DNA of 64,000 bases, taken from NCBI GenBank assembly GCA_029253285.1, contig JAQWZU010000119.1, forward strand, positions 1 to 64,000. Direction: 5' to 3'. Positions 29,101 through 36,573 of the stretch are shown piece after piece (positions within the stretch are counted from its first letter, which is position 1; every line of letters begins with the position of its first letter). This stretch comes from Akkermansiaceae bacterium (lineage in GTDB: Bacteria > Verrucomicrobiota > Verrucomicrobiia > Verrucomicrobiales > Akkermansiaceae). The translations under genes were made by a program, and so were the position numbers. The notes under the pieces were generated by a model. It was given only the letters and a program-made list of their open reading frames with translations, made no database searches and was not told the origin of the DNA.

Positions 29101-30617
29101 TCGCCTCTTGGTTGACCGGGCAAACCGGTATCGGCTACGAGACAAGCGGTGTGAATTACCAGTCTCTCATCAATCTTGATGTCACTGAGGCATCCGGGGC
29201 TAATGCCAGTGTTTATGTTCGCATTCCTTTTGAGATCGAAGCCGGCACCGATCTTGGCTCCATTAACCAACTCACTCTCTCGATGAAATACGACGATGGT
29301 TTCGTCGCTTATTTGAATGGGAAGCGGGTTGCTTCATCCAATGACCCCGTCGACTTGGTCTGGAATTCAAGCGCTGTCGGGAACCGTTCTGATACCCAGG
29401 CGGAAGTATATCAGAACTTCGACATCTCGGTCTTCCGTACCTCTCTCCTTGCCGGGAGGAACATGCTAGCAATCCATGCGCTCAATGATTCATCGACCAG
29501 CAGCGATCTTCTCTGCAGCCCTCTTCTGAGCGCATCGGTGATTACCGCAGGGGGCGGTCCCACCCCGACGGCCATGCTTTACACTGGCGAGATCACCCTC
29601 GATGCGACAGCGCGCATCCGAGCCCGTGCACAGTCACCTGGGGGCTCTCTCTCGGCCCTCACTGAAGCAACTTTCCTTGTGGGCACCCTGGCTTTGCCAT
29701 CGAATCTCGCCATCAGCGAGATCAACTACCGTCCGCTGCCTCCGTCAACTCCTGCGGAGCTTGCTGTCGCAAATAGTCGTACCGACTTTGAGTTTATCGA
29801 GCTCATGAACATCGGCGCTGAGGCGATCGACCTTACCCAGATCAGCTTCTCACAGGGTGTCGAATTTGATTTCTCGATTGGGACGCCGCTAACCTTGCTT
29901 CAGCCGGGCGAGTTTGCGCTCATTGTCGAAGACCGCGACGCTTTTGAAGCTCGTTACGGAAGCGAAGCCGCCGCACGGATTGCGGGCGAATTTGGCAGCG
30001 ACTCAAAACTCAGTAACAACGGCGAAACGGTTACTCTCCTTGGCTCGGCGGGCAGCATCATCCGCAGTTTCGCCTACTCCGATAGCGACCCTTGGCCGAC
30101 TGCGGCTGATGGTGAAGGTTTCACGCTCCAACTGATTGCTCCCAACACAAACCCCGACCATGCCTTGGCCGCGAGTTGGCAGGCGAGCCCCGAACTCGGC
30201 GGAACTCCGGCCGGATTCACTATTCCAACCGGGGATTACGACTCCTGGGCGGCGACCGCATTTGCCGTGCTTCCGGGAGCCGACACTGACCCCGGTGCCG
30301 ATCCCGATGGGGATGGCTGGGCGAATCTCGTCGAATATGCTCTCGCTTCTTCTCCTGCTGATTCTTCTTCCTTCCCTGAGATCGAGGTGTTCATCACTGA
30401 TGTCGCTGGCGTCGATTACGTCGCGATTCGTTACGCGACGAATCTGCTTGCTGGCGACGTGACGCTCACCCCTCAGACTTCAGTCGACCTCCTTAATTGG
30501 AACGCCGACACCGTCGAGCTGGATCCCCCGGCGGGGGATGTCCACACCCGGCGTGCCACCGCCACGCTAGACAGCTCGCCTCGTCGCAAATTGCGGATCT
30601 CGGTCGCCCTTGACTAG
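26172..30617 (+). CDS. Giant exoprotein: lamin-tail domains, CotH kinase domain and a nested adhesin-like module
   Basis: The 1481-residue protein (ATG at 26172, signal MIQFSIRAALIVATIFS) is a relative of the CotH giant at 17931. Domains by position: lamin-tail 25-135 (AVISEFLADNRSG, DWIEIRNDTG); a beta module with FNRNGSGYVRIPFDL and VRYDDGFVAYINGVQ (170-330); chitobiase-type FN3 (IRYTTDGSVPS, near 380); CotH-like domain ~457-893 (DAGVRIHGGNARSHPKKPM, RYVHTYINGRYWGIYD, FHFFCWDAEMSM). A second YDDGFVAYLNG module sits at about 945-1125, inside an FN3 that resumes at LYTGEITLDATARIRAR. Then come lamin-tail 2 (1175-1303) and a DPDGDGWANLVEY tail. A role in adhesion or matrix building is inferred. 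The convergent sialidase gene ends four bases after it. Confidence 0.85.
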   Translation: MIQFSIRAALIVATIFSTARLASAQAVISEFLADNRSGLTDSDGDESDWIEIRNDTGAVLNLDGWSLTDLPDDLSRWVFPSITVPAGGYLVVFASGKDRRAPASELHTNFGLNNNGEYLALVDPLGVITSEYTFPAQRKDIAYGESGNIQELVAVPEGASCRWRVPTGAISGWQARLFNDSLWSGGTTGLGYDTGDDYDALISTNVQTLMFNRNGSGYVRIPFDLDDASAVNGLRLNVRYDDGFVAYINGVQAAASSNVDFPVQWNSQANTQHPDADALNPEPFDVTSAIPSLVDGENVLAIQFLNATLSSSDLLLMPELVVTFPDPAADGVGGFLLTPTPGSENGNAVAGFVEETSFSVMRGFYSSAQSVALATPTGNTSIRYTTDGSVPSETTGTLYTGPVSIPTTTILRTIAYKEGFESSKIGTQTYLFPIEVKGQSDMDSTITTRAPFAATIEDDLSNNLPILSLVVDDDDFFGPSGIYENPDLSGRGSEVPLSIEFFNPSDPTDQFQVDAGVRIHGGNARSHPKKPMRLYFRGEYCETRLEYPLFDGSPVESFDQLILRGGGHDSWSLAAAFGRDSTDLPPHGLIMRDQFLRKTETEMGLLSPRGRYVHTYINGRYWGIYDIHERANAAYFESYLGGSEEDYDVLHHRETSLEEYVVVDGSNTAWETARGIAATGINTPDQYAAIQEYIDVDNLIDHCIVRMWSGDYDWCGPISRPTGDVTIFSGKNWYSGRRSRGADGKFHFFCWDAEMSMGNHLMFNLFLPETPLQRVTDLDLTGANDPGTPVQFYDALRTFPEFQQRFGDRLQKHFFNDGAMSTVSNGERWDGMTQELRSPIVAESARWGDEGTTGAPFNRNSTWLGEVNWIRNTFIATRNETVLDQFRNRNLYPEIDAPVLSQHGGSVPSGFTLSMNETDNDIYYTTDGSEPLTELESESVELLGETVPAWALVPSTENFGFTLSVAQWTRASNPPNIASWLTGQTGIGYETSGVNYQSLINLDVTEASGANASVYVRIPFEIEAGTDLGSINQLTLSMKYDDGFVAYLNGKRVASSNDPVDLVWNSSAVGNRSDTQAEVYQNFDISVFRTSLLAGRNMLAIHALNDSSTSSDLLCSPLLSASVITAGGGPTPTAMLYTGEITLDATARIRARAQSPGGSLSALTEATFLVGTLALPSNLAISEINYRPLPPSTPAELAVANSRTDFEFIELMNIGAEAIDLTQISFSQGVEFDFSIGTPLTLLQPGEFALIVEDRDAFEARYGSEAAARIAGEFGSDSKLSNNGETVTLLGSAGSIIRSFAYSDSDPWPTAADGEGFTLQLIAPNTNPDHALAASWQASPELGGTPAGFTIPTGDYDSWAATAFAVLPGADTDPGADPDGDGWANLVEYALASSPADSSSFPEIEVFITDVAGVDYVAIRYATNLLAGDVTLTPQTSVDLLNWNADTVELDPPAGDVHTRRATATLDSSPRRKLRISVALD

Positions 30618-30621
30618 CCCT

Positions 30622-31824
30622 TTATCGAACCGAGACCTTTTTCCAATCGTCACTCAGTTTTACTTTCGAGGCTTTCTTTGCTTTGGCATCCAGTTCTTCC
30701 AGGGTGAAGCGGACGCCCATGATGTAGGGTGCCTCGTCTTGAGTCCAGTGACCGTAGGTCACGGTGACGAAGGTGCCGTCGGGAAGAATTTCGACGCCGG
30801 GGTAGGTTGTGTCGTGGCCCTTTTTATTGTCCATGATACGGACGAGGTATTGGCCGGGAGTGCCTTTTTCGAGATCGCCCCAGGTTCCGACCCAACCGGA
30901 CCAGTCGCCGGCGTTTGGCATGGGGCCGGTCACTTCCCCGGATCCCATCACCTTGTTGCCGGGGGAGATGCCGCGGAAGGAAATGAAGAGCCGCCCATCG
31001 GGTCCATATTTTCCAGTGTGCCGGTCGCCGGTAAGCGAGATCGGCAGCTCGCGGGGTTCGCTCCAGGTTTCGCCTTCATCGTCAGAAAAGATGATGTGCG
31101 AATTCTTCTTGCGGGAGTTTTCCCGAAGCAAGACAGCGAGGCGCTTGCCGTTAGGTGAGCGGATGATCCCCGGTTCGCAGAGGTGAACGTCCGAAGATTT
31201 TTGAATGACCTTTGGGTCCGACCAAGTTAGGCCGCCGTCGGTTGAGTTTGTTTGGAGAAGTTTAAAGACGACAGGCTTCTCGCGTTTGCCGTTCTCTTCC
31301 ATGAATCGACCGTCGTCATGGAAGAGGCAGAAGTAGTGTCCGGGTTTGTCTTTCACCTCCATGTGACAACCCATCGCGACGATTCCGCCAAAATTGCCGA
31401 TCGGTTTTAGCTCGGACCAGGATGCGCCTTCGTTTTCGGAAACCGACATGCGAATCGGATGCAGGCCTGAGAACATGATGATGCGTTTTTTTCCAGCGGC
31501 ATCTGTCACCTGATGAAGGGTGGGGACTTCCTTCGAACTCATCCATGACTTTGGAGTCGGGAGACGCTTCGACCAAGTGAGTCCGCCATCGGTGGAGCGC
31601 TTGTAAACGATCCCACCACGCCCATGACCTTTCGGGAAAACGGTCAGGATGGTCTTGCCGTCATCGAGCAGGCAGGTCGTTGGATGTCCAAGATATTGCC
31701 CGGATTCCTGATCGACCAAAATCTGACGGTAGTAGTCGTCAGCCAGATCAACGAAAGGGATTTCGTGAGCCCCGGCGGGTGAAGTCACGGCAAGGGCGGC
31801 AAAGATCGACGTGAAGAATCGCAT
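30622..31824 (-). CDS. Secreted sialidase (BNR-repeat) family protein
   Basis: The 400-residue product (ATG at 31824, signal MRFFTSIFAALAVTSPAGAH) contains four Asp-box type motifs: STDGGLTWSK, SENEGASWSE, STDGGLTWSD and SDDEGETWSE. These mark the six-bladed sialidase fold. Candidate active-site arginines lie in GLHPIRMSVS, RENSRKKN and RGISPG. Members hydrolyse terminal sialic acids, but relatives act on other sugars, so specificity is open. It stands alone on the minus strand, convergent with the CotH giant. A start six codons upstream is possible but would spoil the signal peptide. Confidence 0.85.
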   Translation of the reverse strand: MRFFTSIFAALAVTSPAGAHEIPFVDLADDYYRQILVDQESGQYLGHPTTCLLDDGKTILTVFPKGHGRGGIVYKRSTDGGLTWSKRLPTPKSWMSSKEVPTLHQVTDAAGKKRIIMFSGLHPIRMSVSENEGASWSELKPIGNFGGIVAMGCHMEVKDKPGHYFCLFHDDGRFMEENGKREKPVVFKLLQTNSTDGGLTWSDPKVIQKSSDVHLCEPGIIRSPNGKRLAVLLRENSRKKNSHIIFSDDEGETWSEPRELPISLTGDRHTGKYGPDGRLFISFRGISPGNKVMGSGEVTGPMPNAGDWSGWVGTWGDLEKGTPGQYLVRIMDNKKGHDTTYPGVEILPDGTFVTVTYGHWTQDEAPYIMGVRFTLEELDAKAKKASKVKLSDDWKKVSVR

Positions 31825-32056
31825 GCTATGATTCTTGAACAATCAGGAAGAAAAGACAAGAGCTTCGGAGTCCTAGAGCGATTGGACTGAGCCCTGGGGT
31901 TTTTAGGTGTCGGATTGTAATAAATCGATCTTCACGCTGATTCGCCCTGCGAACACTTCGCCAGTCTCCCCCTTGTTTTGGGAAGCCGGCGGAGGAGCGG
32001 ACAGAGTTTTCTGACTTTTTAGAAAACTTCGATCACATTGGAATGAGAGATCCTTG
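31825..32056. other. Intergenic gap with no recognised feature
   Basis: The 232 bases between the sialidase start and the DUF1501 stop must contain the sialidase promoter. I see only an AT-rich hairpin (GTTTTCT 32006-32012 with AGAAAAC 32021-32027) that could end the DUF1501 transcript. No short coding frame is convincing. Confidence 0.4.
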
Positions 32057-33499
32057 CTAAGCCAATATATCGTGGAGGATGTGGCCGTGGACATCGGTGA
32101 GGCGCATGTCTCTTGAGGAGAAGCGGAAGGTGCTCTTGGTGTGGTCGATACCGAGGAGGTGGAGCATGGTGGCGTGAAGGTCGTGGATCTCGACTTTGTT
32201 TTCGATGGCCTTGTAGCCCCAGTCGTCGGTTGCTCCGTAGCTAATCCCCGGCTTGACGCCGCCCCCAGCCATCCAGGTGGTGAAGCCGAAGGGGTTGTGG
32301 TCGCGCCCGTTCCCGCCCTGGGCGAAGGGGGTGCGTCCGAATTCGCCGGTCCAGACGACGAGCGTTTCGTCGAGAAGGCCGAGTTTTTTCAGGTCGGTGA
32401 TGAGGGCCGCGATGGGTTGGTCGACGGTTTTGCAGTTTTTACCGTGACCGTCGACGAGATTGTTGTGTTGGTCCCAGCGATCGCCATTGCCGCCGGGGCA
32501 GGTGAGTTCAATGAAGCGGACTCCGCGCTCCACAAGGCGTCGGGCGAGGAGACATTGACGGCCAAAAGTTTTAGTCTGATTGAAATCGGACTCCAGACCG
32601 TACATTTTTTTCACGGTATCGGACTCGCCTTTGAGGTCGAGAAGTTCGGGGACCGCGGTCTGCATCCGGAAGGCGGTTTCGTAGTTGAGAATGGCGGATT
32701 CGATTTGCTCCTCGCCAGCGAACCGGGACTTCGCGGCCAGGTCAAGATCTCTCATGAGCCTCAGTTTGCGTTTTTGAAGTTCGGTATTCGCCTCGGCCGG
32801 TTTGATATTAGCCACGGGGGTATTCCCGGAGTTGAAGACCGAGCCCTGGTAAGCGGCGGGAAGGTATCCGGAATTAAAATTATCGAGCCCGCCCGGTGGG
32901 ATGAGGCCTCCGTTCAGGACGACGAATCCGGGAAGGTTTTGGTTTTCGGTGCCTAGGCCATAGCCGACCCAGGCTCCCATGCTGGGACGTCCCTGGAGGC
33001 CTGATCCGGTGTGGAGGAAGTAGTTCGCCGCGGTGTGTTCGGGAAAGTTTGAGGTCATCGATTTGATGAAGGTGAGGTCGTCGGCGACCTCAGCAATATG
33101 GGGGAAGAGGTCGCTGACCCAGGCTCCCGATTGGCCGTGTTGTTTGAACTTCCAGGGCGATTGCATGACCTTACCGATGTTGTCAAATTGGGTGGGCTCA
33201 AGTTTGCCGATGGCTTTTCGAGGATCCTGCCCGTTGTACTTTTCGAGGGCCGGTTTGTAGTCGAAGGTGTCGACCTGGGAAGGGCCGCCATCCATGTAAA
33301 GGAAGATGATGTTCTTGGCCTTCGGAGTGTAGTGCGGCTTCTTTTGCGCAAGGGGATTTTTGGGATTATAGTCTGCGGTTTCCCCGTGGGCGTTTTTCCC
33401 CAGAAGAGCGGACAGGGCGACGGCACCAAATCCGCAAGCGGATTGTTGAAGCATGTCGCGTCGAGAGAAGGCAGTGGGGCGGAAATTTTGGCAGTGCAT
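32057..33499 (-). CDS. DUF1501 domain-containing Tat-exported protein
   Basis: The 480-residue protein has a twin-arginine type leader (FSRRDMLQQSACGFGAVALS) and the sulfatase-like DUF1501 fold: IIFLYMDGGPSQVDTFDYKP, FVVLNGGLIPPGGLDNFNSG, WTGEFGRTPFAQGGNGRDHN and TWMAGGGVKPG, ending near HATMLHLLGIDHTK. The family pairs almost always with DUF1549/DUF1553 cytochrome proteins in Planctomycetes and Verrucomicrobia. That partner lies immediately upstream, with 31 bases between genes. The function of the pair is not established; metal-site residues suggest a hydrolase. Confidence 0.93.
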   Translation of the reverse strand: MHCQNFRPTAFSRRDMLQQSACGFGAVALSALLGKNAHGETADYNPKNPLAQKKPHYTPKAKNIIFLYMDGGPSQVDTFDYKPALEKYNGQDPRKAIGKLEPTQFDNIGKVMQSPWKFKQHGQSGAWVSDLFPHIAEVADDLTFIKSMTSNFPEHTAANYFLHTGSGLQGRPSMGAWVGYGLGTENQNLPGFVVLNGGLIPPGGLDNFNSGYLPAAYQGSVFNSGNTPVANIKPAEANTELQKRKLRLMRDLDLAAKSRFAGEEQIESAILNYETAFRMQTAVPELLDLKGESDTVKKMYGLESDFNQTKTFGRQCLLARRLVERGVRFIELTCPGGNGDRWDQHNNLVDGHGKNCKTVDQPIAALITDLKKLGLLDETLVVWTGEFGRTPFAQGGNGRDHNPFGFTTWMAGGGVKPGISYGATDDWGYKAIENKVEIHDLHATMLHLLGIDHTKSTFRFSSRDMRLTDVHGHILHDILA

Positions 33500-33530
33500 G
33501 GTCGTGTCGAAGGTTTGAGAGTGGCAGCAA

Positions 33531-36377
33531 TCAGTTTAAGAAGATGAATTCCTTGGCGTTCCAGAGGGAGTGAGCGAAGTCCTGCCAGGCGGTTTTCTTA
33601 GCAGGATGAGTTTGTATCCAGGCGAGTGCGGTCTTTAATTCATTCTCGGATGGATGACGGGCGAAGGCTTGTTGGAACATCGTTTCGATACGGCTCTGGT
33701 CTTCCTTGATGGTCGCCGTGGAGTCGGCCCAGCGTTTGGCTTCGCTGACGACGAAGGGATCGTTCATCAGGGTCAAGGCTTGGGCGGGGACGTTGGAGAC
33801 GGTGCGTCGGGCGACTGCGGAGAAGGGGCTGGGCATGTCGAAGGCGAGCATCATGGGTGGGAGGAAGTTTCGGCGGATGCTGGTGTAAATCGAGCGGCGG
33901 CCGGCTCCATCGAGAGGCCCGGACTTGGGGCGGCCCCTTCCTTGCATAAAGCTGGTAATGTGGACTGAAACGGGATTCCCGTAGAGCTTGGGGTCCAGTC
34001 GTCCTGAGATGGCGAGCATGGAATCTCGGATGGCTTCGGCCTGAAGACGTCGGACGGGAGCCTTGTAGAGGAGAATGTTTTCGGGGTCGGTGTCGGCGAG
34101 ATACTGGCGATTTAGATCCGGGTGGGAATTGGCTGATTGGCGGTAGGTTTTGGAGAGGACGATTTGGCGGATGAGGTCTTTTTGGGACCATTTGTTTTCG
34201 ATGAGAGCGGCGGCCAGGGAGTCGAGGAGCTTGGGATGGGAGGGCGGGATGCCCATGGGGCCGAAGTCGTCGATGGTGGGCACGATGCCCCGACCGAAGA
34301 GGTGGTGCCAAATCCGGTTGGCGGCGACGCGGGCGGTGAGTGGGTTTGTTCTGGAGACGACCTGTTCAGCCAGTTCGAGCCGGCCGGAGGCCTCGCTCGG
34401 TGGCGGGATTTCTTCGCCGCCGAGGGCGGTGAGGAAGCGACGAGGAACTTCCTTGCCGAGATTTTTGTGGGAACCACGGATGTGGACGGAGTCGTTTTCG
34501 GGCGTCCCGTCCGTGACCGAGAGAATGGTGGCAGCAGGGTTTGGGATGGCGTTTGAGAGTTCTTTGGCCTTGCTGGAAAGTTTAGTCAGTTTGTCGCCGA
34601 ATTGTTCTTGGATTTTAGCAGCGACAGGATTTGGCGGGAAGATTTGGTCGATTTTCGGAACGTCGCGGGCGGTGGTGACTGCCATGACGGCGACCGATCC
34701 CCCGCCATTGTCGATGATTTCGAGGTAAGCTTTTTGGCCGGCCTTTTGGGCGATGTCTTTGCTGCTGAGAGTAATCCACTGCCACTTGTCGCCGGTTTTG
34801 ATGTCCTTCCGCATGCCGCCGAAGAGGAGGCCATTGAATCCACTCATGAAGTATCCGTCGATGATGAGTTGGACCTTGGCATTTCCTTTGATGTAGAGGT
34901 GAACGCGGTCGCCGGTGATCTCGAAAGTGGGCGTACGGAGAACTCCGTGGAGTTTGTCGCCGTATCGGCTGCTATCGTAGACCGCATGCTCGGTGGTGGT
35001 ATTCTGGATGGGATTCCAGGTGAGAGCGGGGAGATAGGAATCACCAAAAGCGTGGCCGGAGGTGAACCAACGGGAGTTGGTGGGGAGGAGGAGTCCGTCG
35101 GGAAGTTCGGAGGACGATGCCGAAGAGGCGGCGAGGTTTTTACTTTCCTTGTTTCCGGCGGCGGCGATTTTTTCAATTTCGGAAATGCCGGTCGCGATTT
35201 TTTGACCGGGATCTTGTTTGTGCTCGTTTCGGCGGGTGCTTTGGAGGAAGCCGGTGAGGGCGTAGTAGTCGGCGGTGGAGATGGCGTCAAATTTATGGTC
35301 GTGGCAGCGGGCGCAGGCGATGGAGAGGCCGAGGAATGATTTGGAAAAGGTATCGACCATATTGTCGATGCGGTTGGCCTCGTCCAACCGCACGTCGGTG
35401 GGGGCGTGGACGGCTTCACCGAGATACCAGAAGCCGGTAGCGATGATTGACTCATTGATTTGGTTTTGAGGATTGAGTCTTGGTTTCGGAAGCAGGTCGC
35501 CGGCGATATGTTCGGCGACGAAGATGTCGTAAGGGACGTCGGCATTGAGGGCGCGGATGACGTAGTCGCGATATTGGTGGGCGTTGTGGATGGGATAGTC
35601 AAACTCGTGACCGTGGGTCTCGGCGTAGCGCATCAGGTCGAGCCAATGACGACCCCAGCGTTCACCGAAGTGTGGAGAGGCAAGGAGACGGTCTACCGTG
35701 GTTTTGACGGCAGTATCGAGATTGCTGGCGGCGGCTTTTTTGAATTCGTCGATTTCCTGCGGAGTCGGAGGAAGGCCGGTGAGGTCGAAGGTCAGGCGTC
35801 GCAGAAGAGTTGAGGGCTCGGCGTGGGGAGCGGGGCGGAGCTTGGCTTCTTTGAGCCTCTCGCCGATCAGTTGATCGATGAGGCCCGGTATGCGAGGAGA
35901 GGGAGCGAGAGGTTCCCAGCACCAGTGTTCCGATTTGCGTTTTTCGAGGTCGAAGGCGGTGGCGTTGCCTCCAGCGGTCGGGGCGGCTTCGTCCGGCCAA
36001 GCCGCTCCGTTTTTGACCCAGGTTTCGAAGTCTGCGATGACGGCATCGGGAAGCTTCGATTTTGGAGGCATTTCCATATCGGTATCTTCATAGCGGATGA
36101 CTTCGATAAGGAGGGACTTCTCGGGGTCGCCTGGAACGAGGGAGGGGCCGGAATCGCCCCCTTTCAGGAGGCCTTCACGTGTATCGAGGTAGAGATCGGC
36201 TTTGAGTTTCTTTGAAGTGACAGAGTGGCATTTATGACATTTGTCAGCGAGGACTGGTCGGATCTTTTTCTCGAAGAAGGCCAGCTGTTCACTGGAGAAT
36301 TTCTCGGCGACGCAGAGCGGTGCGACGCCGAAATGGAGAAGGAGGGTTACGAGAAGAATTTTTGCCCGATTGGCCAT
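33531..36377 (-). CDS. PSCyt1/DUF1549/DUF1553 cytochrome-type exported protein
   Basis: The 948-residue protein starts with a signal peptide and a PSCyt1 region with the c-type heme motif CHKCH (47-51), followed by KADLYLDTREGLLKGGDSGP. The DUF1549 domain has RWGRHWLDLMRYAETHG, IAGDLLPKP and ACARCHDHKFDAI, a second CxxCH-like site. A central beta domain of ~190 residues carries VHLYIKGNAKVQLIIDGYFM. The C-terminal DUF1553 domain has NRIWHHLFGRGIVPTIDDFG, IVLSKTYRQSA and LMNDPFVVSEAKRWAD. It is the upstream gene of a two-gene operon with the DUF1501 gene. A role in extracytoplasmic polysaccharide or electron-transfer chemistry is often suggested, without proof. Confidence 0.93.
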   Translation of the reverse strand: MANRAKILLVTLLLHFGVAPLCVAEKFSSEQLAFFEKKIRPVLADKCHKCHSVTSKKLKADLYLDTREGLLKGGDSGPSLVPGDPEKSLLIEVIRYEDTDMEMPPKSKLPDAVIADFETWVKNGAAWPDEAAPTAGGNATAFDLEKRKSEHWCWEPLAPSPRIPGLIDQLIGERLKEAKLRPAPHAEPSTLLRRLTFDLTGLPPTPQEIDEFKKAAASNLDTAVKTTVDRLLASPHFGERWGRHWLDLMRYAETHGHEFDYPIHNAHQYRDYVIRALNADVPYDIFVAEHIAGDLLPKPRLNPQNQINESIIATGFWYLGEAVHAPTDVRLDEANRIDNMVDTFSKSFLGLSIACARCHDHKFDAISTADYYALTGFLQSTRRNEHKQDPGQKIATGISEIEKIAAAGNKESKNLAASSASSSELPDGLLLPTNSRWFTSGHAFGDSYLPALTWNPIQNTTTEHAVYDSSRYGDKLHGVLRTPTFEITGDRVHLYIKGNAKVQLIIDGYFMSGFNGLLFGGMRKDIKTGDKWQWITLSSKDIAQKAGQKAYLEIIDNGGGSVAVMAVTTARDVPKIDQIFPPNPVAAKIQEQFGDKLTKLSSKAKELSNAIPNPAATILSVTDGTPENDSVHIRGSHKNLGKEVPRRFLTALGGEEIPPPSEASGRLELAEQVVSRTNPLTARVAANRIWHHLFGRGIVPTIDDFGPMGIPPSHPKLLDSLAAALIENKWSQKDLIRQIVLSKTYRQSANSHPDLNRQYLADTDPENILLYKAPVRRLQAEAIRDSMLAISGRLDPKLYGNPVSVHITSFMQGRGRPKSGPLDGAGRRSIYTSIRRNFLPPMMLAFDMPSPFSAVARRTVSNVPAQALTLMNDPFVVSEAKRWADSTATIKEDQSRIETMFQQAFARHPSENELKTALAWIQTHPAKKTAWQDFAHSLWNAKEFIFLN

Positions 36378-36573
36378 ACAGTAGAAACGTGGTGAGGGAG
36401 GGAAAATTGCAAAGGAAATTGGCTAGTTTTCTTCCGAACTCCTTCCCAGCCGGAAGTTACGAATCTCATTGGGGCCTGTTTCTTCAGTTTTTCTGGGAAA
36501 ATCATCGATTTCATCAATATTGAGTTTTCGCAAATCGATTGTTGCTGGTGGCAGGATTGTGATTCACTTCGGA

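Noticed and set aside
32141-32956. 271-codon plus-strand frame opposite the DUF1501 gene
   Set aside because: Shadow frame; the opposite strand encodes a complete DUF1501 protein.
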